A DNA stretch of 64,000 bases from an uncultured Marivita sp. (GTDB lineage Bacteria > Pseudomonadota > Alphaproteobacteria > Rhodobacterales > Rhodobacteraceae): contig NZ_CANKYW010000001.1 of NCBI RefSeq assembly GCF_947488135.1, positions 558,001 through 622,000 on the forward strand. The letters are read 5' to 3'. How positions within the stretch are numbered: the first letter of the stretch is position 1; every line of letters starts with the position of its first letter. The notes beneath the pieces are model-generated. The model was not told the DNA's origin. It searched no databases and was given only the letters and a program-made list of their open reading frames with translations. This document shows, in pieces, positions 17,375 through 25,373 of this stretch. A program made the position numbers and the translations under genes.

Positions 17375-18610
17375 TCAGGTCTTCGGCACCGGCGGTGCGC
17401 CTCCCATGAAATTGTTGCCGCCTTTGTAGTCGCAGGGGTCCGCCTGCATTTGCAGGTGTAGTCCATCGCCTGTGAAGGGGTGGGCGCGGGCCAGTTCCTC
17501 ATCGACATCAATACCAAGGCCCGGAGTGTCCGGGGCGGTGATGTAGCCGTCTTCGACCCGGATGCTGTTGCGGATCAGGTTGGCGTGGAAGGGTGTTTCG
17601 ATTGTCTCGGCGATCAGCACGTTGGGGATCGATGTGCACAGGTGCACGTTCGCCGCCCATTCCACCGGCCCGGCATAAAGATGCGGGGCCAGTTCGGCAT
17701 TGAACGCCTCGGCCATGCCGGCAAGTTTCTTCATTTCCCAGATGCCACCGGCGCGTCCCAGAGCGGGTTGCAGGATCTTGGCACCACCCGTGCGCAGCAG
17801 GGTTGCGAATTCGGTCTTGGTGGTTAGCCGTTCTCCCGTGGCGATTGGGATGCGCACGGCGCGGGCGACCTCGGCGAATTCGAGAAGATTGTCCGGCGGG
17901 ATCGGCTCTTCGTACCAAAGCGGCAGGTAGGGCTCGATCGCCTGGCCCAGCCGGATCGCGCCCGAGGTGGTGAACTGGCCATGCGTGCCGAACAGGAGAT
18001 CGGCCTTGTCGCCCACCGCCGAGCGGATTGCCTTGCACATTTCGGCCGACAGCGAAATGTCCGTGAGCGCGGGCTGGTGGCCGCCGTGGATTGTGTAGGG
18101 TCCAGCCGGGTCGAACTTGAGCGCGGTGTAGCCCTGTTTGACGTATTCCAAGGCCGCTTCGGCATGGGCGTCCGGATCGGTCCAGAAGGTGCCGATATCA
18201 TGGTGGGGCAGGGGATACAGATAGGTATAGGCCCGCACCTTTGCGTTCATGCGCCCGCCCAGCAGCGCCCAAACCGGACGGTCGCGCGCCTTGCCAAGGA
18301 TGTCCCAGCACGCGATCTCAAGCCCCGAAAACGCGCCCATAACGGTCAGGTCGGGACGCTGCGTGAACCCGGCGGAATAGGCGCGACGGAACATCAACTC
18401 GATGTTTTCGGGGTTTTCGCCCCTCATATGCCGGTCGAACACGTCTTCGATGACCGCTTTCATCGCCTTTGGCCCAACTGACGAGGCATAGCACTCGCCC
18501 CAGCCGGTGATCCCGGTGTCGGTCGTCACCTTGACCAGCGTCCAGTACCGCCCGCCCCAGCCGGGGGCCGGAGGGGCTGTGGTGATGATGTCAAGCGTAT
18601 GCAGTTTCAT
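17375..18610 (-). CDS. Enolase-superfamily protein (mandelate racemase/muconate lactonizing type)
   Basis: A 411-residue protein with the capping domain (residues 1-130) and barrel of the mandelate racemase group. The second and third metal ligands are seen in LWYEEP (about E234) and ATGER (E260), and the base H310 in LAPHLYAG. The first ligand position is unusual: the usual D in the DxN or DxH motif is replaced by G208 (LLFGTHGQ), keeping the histidine H210, and the dyad aspartate of QPD is alanine (QPA, residue 283). It may be a sugar-acid dehydratase or cycloisomerase with altered chemistry. An alcohol dehydrogenase gene is 89 bases upstream. Confidence 0.85.
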   Translation of the reverse strand: MKLHTLDIITTAPPAPGWGGRYWTLVKVTTDTGITGWGECYASSVGPKAMKAVIEDVFDRHMRGENPENIELMFRRAYSAGFTQRPDLTVMGAFSGLEIACWDILGKARDRPVWALLGGRMNAKVRAYTYLYPLPHHDIGTFWTDPDAHAEAALEYVKQGYTALKFDPAGPYTIHGGHQPALTDISLSAEMCKAIRSAVGDKADLLFGTHGQFTTSGAIRLGQAIEPYLPLWYEEPIPPDNLLEFAEVARAVRIPIATGERLTTKTEFATLLRTGGAKILQPALGRAGGIWEMKKLAGMAEAFNAELAPHLYAGPVEWAANVHLCTSIPNVLIAETIETPFHANLIRNSIRVEDGYITAPDTPGLGIDVDEELARAHPFTGDGLHLQMQADPCDYKGGNNFMGGAPPVPKT

Positions 18611-18634
18611 AGCTGCCCCCTTGGTGTCGGGCGG

Positions 18635-18677
18635 GCGATGCGTCGACGCATCGCTGCGTTTCCGTCAACGGAAACGC
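18635..18677. repeat. Compound two-hairpin palindromic element, copy 2
   Basis: A 20-bp palindrome (18635-18654, GCGATGCGTCGACGCATCGC) is followed by a 22-bp one (18656-18677) with core TTTCCGT-CA-ACGGAAA. Both cores match the element at 8451-8491 in the same order and spacing, while the outer arms differ yet still pair. It lies between the alcohol dehydrogenase and enolase-superfamily genes, which read the same way. Confidence 0.8.
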
Positions 18678-18699
18678 CGCCCCGTCGTTGATGTCGTGC

Positions 18700-19779
18700 C
18701 TAGAACAGGATCACGTTGCGCTTGGCGCCGCCTGCCTTGGTGTCGTCTATGGCTTCGTTGATCTGGTCGAGCGACCAGCGACCCGAGACCAGTTCATCCA
18801 GTTTGAGCCGCCCCTGACGGTAAAGATCGGCCAGCCACGGGATGTCACGCCGGATCACCACGTCGCCCATCTTGGACCCGACCATGCCTTGCGACATATA
18901 GGCCAGCACCACGGGTTCGTATTCGGCCATCGCGCCGGAATGGGGCATCCCGATCATCACCATGCGCCCGCCCCAACCAAGATAGCGCGGCGCGTCGTTA
19001 TAGGCCGGGATCGCGCCGACCGTGACTGCGACCAGATCGGCACCGCGCCCAAGGATGCGGAGGACCTCTTTCCAAGGCTCTGCCCCCGTGGCAAGCACAC
19101 CGTCCGTCGCGCCGAACGCCTTGGCGGTGGCGAGCTTTTCTTCGGTCACGTCCACGGCCACGATCCGGCGCGCGCCAGCGATCCGCGCGCCCTGAATGGC
19201 GTTGAGGCCCACGCCGCCCGCGCCGATCACGACCACGTCTTCGCCAGGGCGCAGCTTGCCTGCATTGACCACCGCTCCGACGCCGGTGATGACACCGCAG
19301 GCCATCAGGGCCACGGCCTCGGCGGGCATGTCGTCGGGCAGGGGTACGACCTGGCTTTGATCCACGATCACGCGTTCCGCGAAAGCACCGCAGTTCATCG
19401 CCTTGACCACGGGCGTGCCGTCATCCCGCGTGATCGGTGACGGCGCGGTGCCGGGGCTTTCGCAGATCGTGGGCTTGCCGCTGGAGCAATTCGGGCAGGT
19501 TCCGCAGGCTTTGATTAGCGTGACAACGACGCGCTGTCCCTCGATCAGGTCGGACACGCCGGGACCGATGGCCGAAACCCGTCCCGCCGCCTCGTGGCCA
19601 TAGACGGCAGGCAAATCCCCGCCCCAGGCGCCCTCGGCATAGTGGATATCGGAATGACAGATTGCCACGGCGTCCAGCGTGACTTCGATCTCTCCGGCTT
19701 CGGGGGCGCGTAACTCCAAATCCTCGATGCTGAGTGGTTTGCCGAATTCGGTGCAGACGGCGGCTTTGATGCGGGTCAT
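18700..19779 (-). CDS. Zinc-dependent alcohol dehydrogenase (class III-like)
   Basis: A 359-residue medium-chain dehydrogenase. Catalytic zinc ligands are C41 (AICHSD) and the histidine in GHEAAG; the four-cysteine structural zinc loop reads CGTCPNCSSGKPTIC around residue 97. The NAD-binding glycine motif is VIGAGGVGLNAIQGA. It should oxidise an alcohol to aldehyde with NAD in the cytoplasm; the substrate is unknown. It sits upstream of the enolase-superfamily gene in the same direction, separated by a repeat element, so co-transcription is uncertain. Confidence 0.9.
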   Translation of the reverse strand: MTRIKAAVCTEFGKPLSIEDLELRAPEAGEIEVTLDAVAICHSDIHYAEGAWGGDLPAVYGHEAAGRVSAIGPGVSDLIEGQRVVVTLIKACGTCPNCSSGKPTICESPGTAPSPITRDDGTPVVKAMNCGAFAERVIVDQSQVVPLPDDMPAEAVALMACGVITGVGAVVNAGKLRPGEDVVVIGAGGVGLNAIQGARIAGARRIVAVDVTEEKLATAKAFGATDGVLATGAEPWKEVLRILGRGADLVAVTVGAIPAYNDAPRYLGWGGRMVMIGMPHSGAMAEYEPVVLAYMSQGMVGSKMGDVVIRRDIPWLADLYRQGRLKLDELVSGRWSLDQINEAIDDTKAGGAKRNVILF

Positions 19780-19854
19780 GATCTCTCCGTGGCTCTTTCG
19801 CGCACCCTGAGACGCAGGCGATCCAAGCGCAAGCGGGAAGTCGACCTTTGCCAG

Positions 19855-21060
19855 TCAGGCCGCGACAGCCCCGCGTTTCGGCGTCAGGAACACGATCAAA
19901 GCAATGACGATCAGCCCAAGCGACAAAAGGAACGGCGCGCCGGGAAGGAACACGGGCGCATCGGGGCGCGTGAACTGCGCAAAGACGGATGTCATCATCA
20001 TCGGCGCAAGGATCATCGCGATGGCACTGACCGAGGTGAGCGCACCCTGCAATTCGCCCTGCCGGGAATCGCCCACGGCCTTGGACATGATGCCTTGCAA
20101 AGCCGGTGTGATCACCGCCCCGAGTGCCGCCAAAGGCGTCAGGACAAGCGCGACCGTGCCCGAGGTGACAAACGCCAGCGCGCCGAAGGCGAAGACATCG
20201 AAGACCAGCCCGTAGATCACGGTTCCCCTCTCACCCAGTCGGGCCAGGATCAGGCGGATCAGACCGCCCTGAACGACCGCCATCATGATCCCGAACAGCC
20301 CCAGCGACAGGCCGATCATCCCTGCGTTCCAGCCAAATCGCGCCTGCCCGAAATAGGCCCAGACCGCCGGGTAGACGAAGAAGGCCACCTGGTAGAGGAA
20401 AAACACTACAAGAAGCCGCCCGAGGCCGGGCAAGGCACCCAGCGACCGGAAAGCCCCCAGCGGGTTGGCGCGCCGCCAGTCGAACGGGCGGCGGATCGCG
20501 TCCGTAACCGTTTCGCGCAGAACGAACCAGCCAAGGATCGCATTGGCACCCGCCAGAAAGGCTGCGGCCCAGAAGGGCGCGCGCGTGCCCCATTCGCCCA
20601 GAAGACCGCCCATGAGCGGCCCGATCACGAAGCCCAGCCCGAAGGCCGCCCCCACAAGACCGAAATTCTGCGCCTTCTTTCCCGGCTCCGAGATGTCCGC
20701 CATGTAAGCCGACGCCGTGGATTGCGTCGCGGCTGTGATGCCTCCGATGACCCGCCCGATCAGCAAGAGCCAGATGCTGCCCGCGACGGCCATGACGACA
20801 TAATCGGCGGCCATCACCACCAACGAAATCAACAGGACCGGGCGTCTGCCGAAACGGTCAGACAGATTGCCGATCACCGGGCCGAACAGGAATTGCATCA
20901 CGGCGAACACGGTTGCAAGGACACCGCCCCAGAGGGCTGCGTTGGCCAGGTCTCCTCCGGTCACGTCGCGGATCAGGTCCGGCATCACCGGAATGATAAG
21001 CCCGATCCCCATCGCGTCGATCATCACGGTGATCAGGATAAAGAGGACGGGCAGGCGCAT
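19855..21060 (-). CDS. TetA-like major facilitator efflux transporter
   Basis: A 401-residue, 12-helix drug/proton antiporter of the TCR/Tet group. The family motif A is present as GNLSDRFGRRPVLL after helix 2 and motif C-like GFVIGPLMGGLLGEWG in helix 5. TetA-type proteins export tetracycline-metal complexes, but many chromosomal members move other compounds, so resistance should not be assumed. It lies 66 bases after the enol-lactonase-like gene, with a TetR-type palindrome in between, and probably has its own promoter. Confidence 0.88.
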   Translation of the reverse strand: MRLPVLFILITVMIDAMGIGLIIPVMPDLIRDVTGGDLANAALWGGVLATVFAVMQFLFGPVIGNLSDRFGRRPVLLISLVVMAADYVVMAVAGSIWLLLIGRVIGGITAATQSTASAYMADISEPGKKAQNFGLVGAAFGLGFVIGPLMGGLLGEWGTRAPFWAAAFLAGANAILGWFVLRETVTDAIRRPFDWRRANPLGAFRSLGALPGLGRLLVVFFLYQVAFFVYPAVWAYFGQARFGWNAGMIGLSLGLFGIMMAVVQGGLIRLILARLGERGTVIYGLVFDVFAFGALAFVTSGTVALVLTPLAALGAVITPALQGIMSKAVGDSRQGELQGALTSVSAIAMILAPMMMTSVFAQFTRPDAPVFLPGAPFLLSLGLIVIALIVFLTPKRGAVAA

Positions 21061-21098
21061 GGGTGCAGCTTTCGGGGTCAGGCGGATGCGCCCACTCC

Positions 21099-21111
21099 GT
21101 GTAAGCTACAC
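21099..21111. promoter_or_regulatory. TetR-type palindrome upstream of the efflux gene
   Basis: GTGTA-AGC-TACAC lies 39 bases upstream of the TetA-like ATG. The form resembles TetR-family operators (TGTAAGnTTACA). No TetR gene is nearby. Confidence 0.4.
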
Positions 21112-21126
21112 TTGACAGTTTTGCAG

Positions 21127-21915
21127 TCAATGCGCCTGTGCCGCGATGAAGTCGGTCAGGACCTTGGCGTATTCGTCCGGCGCTTCGACGCAAGGTAGAT
21201 GCCCGGCCTTGCGGATCAGGTGGAACTGCGATCCCGGCACCAGGTCGACCGTCTCACGCACCAGATCGGGCGGCGTGGATCCGTCCTCGCTTCCGGCGAT
21301 GCCCAGTGTGGGCAGGCGCAAGGCGGCCGTTGTGGTAAAGAAATCCGTCCCGGCAATCGCCTGCGAACAGCCGATATAACCGTCCGCCGGGGTGCGGGTC
21401 AGGAGGTTGCGCCACGCTGTGAGTTCGGTGGTCTGGCAAAACTCGGCCGAGAACCAGCGCTCCATCACGGCATCGGCAAGGGCTTCGATCCCACCCGCCT
21501 CGACGGCGGCGATCCGGTCGCCCCACATCTCGCGGGTGCCGATGCGCGCGCCGGTATTCGACAGCACCATCGCACGCACCAGATCAAGCCGCTTGGCGGC
21601 CAGACCCTGCGCGATCATGCCGCCGATCGACAGTCCAACAAAGATCGCGTTCCGCAGATCGAGATGGTCCATCAATTGTTCGACATCGCGCACCAGCGTA
21701 CCCATGCCGTAGGGCGGTTTCGTGCAATCCGTCAGCCCGTGCCCGCGCTTGTCATAGCGCACGTATTTCAACCCGGTCGCAGGCAGCCGCGCGATGACCT
21801 TGTCCCAAAGCCGCAGGTCCGTCCCGAGCGAATTGGCGAACACGACCGGCGCGCCTTCGGGATCTCCGTCGATCCGGTAGTGAACACGAAATCCATCGAA
21901 CTCAGCGGCGTGCAT
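21127..21915 (-). CDS. 3-Oxoadipate enol-lactonase-like alpha/beta hydrolase
   Basis: A 262-residue hydrolase with nucleophile S96 in VGLSIGGM, HG-type oxyanion region near FANSLGTDLRLWD, and the late histidine in KAGHLPCVE. The pattern is that of PcaD, which opens 3-oxoadipate enol-lactone in the beta-ketoadipate pathway. No other pca gene is in the window, so a different lactone or ester is possible. The ATG at 21915 is preceded by a perfect AAGGAGG. It starts 10 bases after the PLP dehydratase stop and belongs to the same run of genes. Confidence 0.82.
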   Translation of the reverse strand: MHAAEFDGFRVHYRIDGDPEGAPVVFANSLGTDLRLWDKVIARLPATGLKYVRYDKRGHGLTDCTKPPYGMGTLVRDVEQLMDHLDLRNAIFVGLSIGGMIAQGLAAKRLDLVRAMVLSNTGARIGTREMWGDRIAAVEAGGIEALADAVMERWFSAEFCQTTELTAWRNLLTRTPADGYIGCSQAIAGTDFFTTTAALRLPTLGIAGSEDGSTPPDLVRETVDLVPGSQFHLIRKAGHLPCVEAPDEYAKVLTDFIAAQAH

Positions 21916-21925
21916 GGCGTCCTCC

Positions 21926-22903
21926 TTAGCCTTCTCCGAACTGCTCCAACGCGCGCAGAAACACGGGCCGGTCCACATTGCCGCCGGAGATGGTGACGAT
22001 CACCGTATCCCCCTCGATCTGATCGCCGTGATAGAGCGCCGCCGCTAGGGCCACGGCCCCACCAGGTTCGGCCACCAGTTTGAGACGGGCAAAGGCCTGA
22101 GCCATCGCCATCTGCGCTTCGTCATCGGTGACGACTAGGCCGGGGCCGCAGAGCCGTTGCATGATCGGAAAGGTGAGGTTGCCGGGCTGAGGCGTGACGA
22201 TAGCATCGCACAGCCCACCCGCGCTGGCGGCGTTGCGTTCGATCCGGCCCGATGCCAGCGACCGTGCAACATCGTCGAAGTTCTCGGGCTCGGCTGGACG
22301 CACGCGCATCCCGGGGGCCTTGGATTCGAGCGCCAAAGCGATGCCAGAGGTCAGACCGCCCCCGCCGCAGCACACTATCACCTCGGCTTCGGTGACGCCC
22401 ATCTCCGCCGCCTGCGCCGCGATCTCAAGCCCACAGGTGCCCTGACCTGCAATCACCTCGGGCTCGTCGAACGGTTTGATCAGCGTCAGGCCCCGGTCTT
22501 CGGCAATGCGGCTGCCGATGGCGTCCCGGTCCTCCGTCGCGCGGTCGTACAGCACCACCTCGGCGCCCAGGGCGCGTGTGTTGTCGATCTTCATCTTCGG
22601 TGCGTCGGACGGCATGATGATCACCGCGCTGACGCCGAATTGCTGCGCGGCCAAGGCGACGCCCTGCGCGTGATTGCCCGATGAATAGGCGATTACGCCG
22701 GACATGCGCTGCGCCTCGGGCAACGCCGACAGGGCCGACCGCGCGCCGCGATACTTGAAGCTGCCGGTATGTTGCAGGCATTCCGCCTTTACCAGAACCC
22801 GCCGCCCCGCGATTTCGTCCAGAAAGGGCGAGGACAAAAGCGGCGTCACCCGCGCGTGACCTTTCAGGCGCTCTGCCGCCGCCTGGATGCGTTGAATGTC
22901 CAT
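21926..22903 (-). CDS. PLP-dependent threonine/serine dehydratase-like enzyme
   Basis: A 325-residue fold-type II PLP enzyme. K50 in HTGSFKYRGA should hold PLP and the glycine loop CCGGGGLTSG binds its phosphate. It lacks the C-terminal ACT regulatory domain of biosynthetic IlvA, so it is probably catabolic: threonine, serine or hydroxyaspartate deaminase, or a racemase of the same fold. It is 3 bases from the upstream hydrolase and 10 from the downstream enol-lactonase-like gene, within one probable operon from the haloacid dehalogenase onward. Confidence 0.88.
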   Translation of the reverse strand: MDIQRIQAAAERLKGHARVTPLLSSPFLDEIAGRRVLVKAECLQHTGSFKYRGARSALSALPEAQRMSGVIAYSSGNHAQGVALAAQQFGVSAVIIMPSDAPKMKIDNTRALGAEVVLYDRATEDRDAIGSRIAEDRGLTLIKPFDEPEVIAGQGTCGLEIAAQAAEMGVTEAEVIVCCGGGGLTSGIALALESKAPGMRVRPAEPENFDDVARSLASGRIERNAASAGGLCDAIVTPQPGNLTFPIMQRLCGPGLVVTDDEAQMAMAQAFARLKLVAEPGGAVALAAALYHGDQIEGDTVIVTISGGNVDRPVFLRALEQFGEG

Positions 22904-22906
22904 GGG

Positions 22907-23728
22907 CTACCTCAGCATATCAAGCCAGCGTCGCAACGCGTTCAGGCTTTCGGGTTCGTCAAGAAAAGGAATATGCCCCCGGTCGGGCACTTCGACCGCC
23001 ACCATGTCCGGGCGGCGCTTTTTCATCTCGGCAAAGGTTTCGGGCGAAAGCAGGTCCGAGTTCGCGCCGCGAAGGCATGCCAGAGGCAAGCCCGACAGCG
23101 CGTCGAACAGGGGCCACAGGTCGGGTGCCGGTTGCGCACCGCCTTCAAGCACCGCCTCGCGCAGGCGCGGATCATAGGTCAACTCCAGCCCGTCCTCGGT
23201 TTCGTTGAACAGGATTTCCGCCTCGCGCAGCCACCGTTCGGGCGGCACGTTCGCAAAGCCCGTCATGACCCGCGCGCGGGCCTCGGCCACTTCGGCATGG
23301 GTCTTGAGCGCCGGTTTGCGGCCCAGGTACTCCTTAATCACCTCAAGCCCCTCCGGCGCGATCTCGGGTCCGATATCGTTGAGCGCGACACCCAGCAGTC
23401 GGTCCTTGGCCGTTGCCGCCAGCAGCATCGCGATCAGCCCGCCACGCGACGTGCCCAGTACGGCGGCCTTTTCGATGCCCAGATGATTCAGAAGTTCGAC
23501 CGCATCGCGGCTTTCGACCGGGATCTGGTAGGTGGCCGGGTCACCCCACTCCGATTGGCCACGCCCGCGATAGTCCAGCCGGATCAGCCGCACACCTTCA
23601 AGATGCGGCGCGACGAATTCGAAATCGCGCCCGTCGCGAGTGAGGCCGGCAAGGCAGAGAAGCGGCAGGCCGTCGCCTTTATCCGTGTAGTGAAGCGACA
23701 GCCCGTCAGAGGTGGTGAAACGCGGCAT
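22907..23728 (-). CDS. Alpha/beta hydrolase
   Basis: A 273-residue serine hydrolase with nucleophile S94 in LGTSRGG and the final histidine in DRGHIPFLDEP. It resembles esterases and lactonases of small acids; the substrate is unknown. Its ATG shares one base with the stop of the haloacid dehalogenase gene (TGATG), which indicates tight translational coupling, and it ends 3 bases before the dehydratase gene. Confidence 0.87.
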   Translation of the reverse strand: MPRFTTSDGLSLHYTDKGDGLPLLCLAGLTRDGRDFEFVAPHLEGVRLIRLDYRGRGQSEWGDPATYQIPVESRDAVELLNHLGIEKAAVLGTSRGGLIAMLLAATAKDRLLGVALNDIGPEIAPEGLEVIKEYLGRKPALKTHAEVAEARARVMTGFANVPPERWLREAEILFNETEDGLELTYDPRLREAVLEGGAQPAPDLWPLFDALSGLPLACLRGANSDLLSPETFAEMKKRRPDMVAVEVPDRGHIPFLDEPESLNALRRWLDMLR

Positions 23729-24405
23729 CAGGCAAGCTCCGGGATTGTCGTGAGGTCGGTCAGGACATGCGCCGGGCGATGCGGCAAGCGGTCAACGGGA
23801 TCGCCCGCGCGGTTGACCCAGACGGTCTCGAACCCATACCCGGCCGCGCCTGCGATGTCCCAGCCGTTAGACGACACGAAAAGCACGTCCTCCTTACCGC
23901 ACTCGAACCGCGCGCCCACCATGTCGTAGACGCGGGACGACGGTTTGAAGATACCCACATCTTCGACCGACAGCACCGCGTCAAGAAATTCTCCGACCCC
24001 GGCACTGTCTACCGCACCTTCGAGCATGTCCTTGCTTCCGTTCGACAGAATCGCGCAGGTCTTGCCCGCCGCCTTGAGACGCGCCAGCATCATCGGCACT
24101 TCGCGATAGGCAGGCAATTCCCAGTAAAGCGCCAAGAGCCGTTCGCGCAGTTCGGGATCATCGGTCAGCCCGACCTTTTCCATCGCCCAGTCGAGCCCGT
24201 CTTTGGTGACCTCCCAAAACGGCGTGTACTCGTCGGTGATGGTGCGCAGCCACGTGTATTGCAATTGCTTCAGACGCCAGTGCTCGGCCAGTTGCGGCCA
24301 GACCGCCTTGAGCGCCGCGCGCCCCGGTTCGTCGGCCGCGACGCGGGCAGCGGCGGCCACATCGAACAAAGTGCCATATGCGTCGAACACACAGACCTGC
24401 GCCAT
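23728..24405 (-). CDS. Haloacid dehalogenase, type II
   Basis: A 225-residue HAD-fold enzyme. All type II L-2-haloacid dehalogenase motifs are seen: nucleophile D8 in FDAYGTLFD, SNGSKDM, the lysine in IFKPSSRVYD, and SSNGWDIAGAAGYG. It releases halide from 2-haloacids to give 2-hydroxyacids. The ATG at 24405 is preferred over one 18 bases upstream because AGAAAGGG fits it. It heads a coupled run of genes (dehalogenase, hydrolase, dehydratase, enol-lactonase-like), a plausible small-acid catabolic operon. Confidence 0.9.
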   Translation of the reverse strand: MAQVCVFDAYGTLFDVAAAARVAADEPGRAALKAVWPQLAEHWRLKQLQYTWLRTITDEYTPFWEVTKDGLDWAMEKVGLTDDPELRERLLALYWELPAYREVPMMLARLKAAGKTCAILSNGSKDMLEGAVDSAGVGEFLDAVLSVEDVGIFKPSSRVYDMVGARFECGKEDVLFVSSNGWDIAGAAGYGFETVWVNRAGDPVDRLPHRPAHVLTDLTTIPELA

Positions 24406-24472
24406 GTCCGGACCCTTTCTCAATCGTTTCGCCGCAACCTGTCAGATCGAATGGGGCGAGGGAAGGTCTGTT

Positions 24473-25294
24473 TCACCGCTCCAGCGCGTGCAGTACCCTG
24501 ACAAGCCGTCGGATCACGATCCGCACATTGGGTTCGAACCGGTCTTCGTCATGCGACACAAGCCATTGATCATGCGTGAGGTGGTCGATCGTTTCGCCGA
24601 TTTGCCGGAGGTCGGGATAGAGCGCTCCGATAAAGGTCGGAAGCACCGCACGTGCGCTGCCGGCGAGCGCAAGATCAAGAGCATTTCGCGGGTCCGTCAC
24701 CTCAATCACGTCGGCCGCTCCGACATGGGCCGCAACCCAGCGGGCCGACGGGGTCTGGCCTTGCACCCGCGCCCAAAGCTCGATTTTCGGATCGCGGGCG
24801 TAGACGGCAAACCGCACCGGGCCCAGCTTCTGACAGGCCAGCCCGATCTGCTCGGGTCGTTGGTTGCGGATGCCCACCACGGCCTCGCGATGCCGCAGGT
24901 CCAGCACGTGATCCGCCGCGATGAACCGGACAAGCACGTCGCCGTTTTCCACTATCTGCGATACGTTGCGGCACAGGACATGGGTCATCCATTTGCCCGC
25001 CGACACCTTGACGACGGGCCGCGCGCGCCGGTGCGGCGGTTGCAACAGCGGCAACATCCGGGCTTCGACATCCAAGGCACGGTCGAACAGGGCTTGTCCC
25101 GCTTCGGTCAGATCATACCCGCGCGGTTTGCGCGCGAACAGCTCCTGACCAAGCGCCTTTTCCAAAGCCAACATCCGACGCCCCAGGGTCGGCGCGCTTT
25201 TGCCCGTCACCCGGCGCGCATCGGCAAGACCTGAGCCCCGAGCCACAGCAAGGAACAGTCGCAGGTCATCCCAGTCGATTTTCGTTTCAACCAT
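24473..25294 (-). CDS. LysR-family regulator
   Basis: A 273-residue protein with an N-terminal winged helix (DWDDLRLFLAVARGSGLADARRVTGKSAPTLGRRM) and a shortened effector domain. The ATG at 25294 is chosen because homologous sequence begins there; it lies inside a dyad that may be its own operator. It is divergent from the aldo/keto reductase and directly upstream of the dehalogenase operon in the same direction (67-base gap), so it may regulate either. Effector unknown. Confidence 0.88.
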   Translation of the reverse strand: MVETKIDWDDLRLFLAVARGSGLADARRVTGKSAPTLGRRMLALEKALGQELFARKPRGYDLTEAGQALFDRALDVEARMLPLLQPPHRRARPVVKVSAGKWMTHVLCRNVSQIVENGDVLVRFIAADHVLDLRHREAVVGIRNQRPEQIGLACQKLGPVRFAVYARDPKIELWARVQGQTPSARWVAAHVGAADVIEVTDPRNALDLALAGSARAVLPTFIGALYPDLRQIGETIDHLTHDQWLVSHDEDRFEPNVRIVIRRLVRVLHALER

Positions 25295-25320
25295 GAAATG
25301 ACTATTACATTCCGTTTCAT
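25293..25320. promoter_or_regulatory. Candidate LysR operator
   Basis: ATGAAA (25293-25298) and TTTCAT (25315-25320) form an interrupted dyad with a further ATG...CAT inside, between the divergent LysR and aldo/keto reductase genes. One arm overlaps the LysR start codon, consistent with autorepression. Confidence 0.45.
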
Positions 25321-25373
25321 TTATCAGAAGTGTCTTTTCTGATTGGCTGTTCTCATCATCACAGGAGAGCACC

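Noticed and set aside
19789-21198. A 469-residue open frame opposite the TetA-like gene
   Set aside because: It is rich in Arg, Gln, His and Asp in low-complexity runs, the mirror of a hydrophobic membrane protein; not a real gene.
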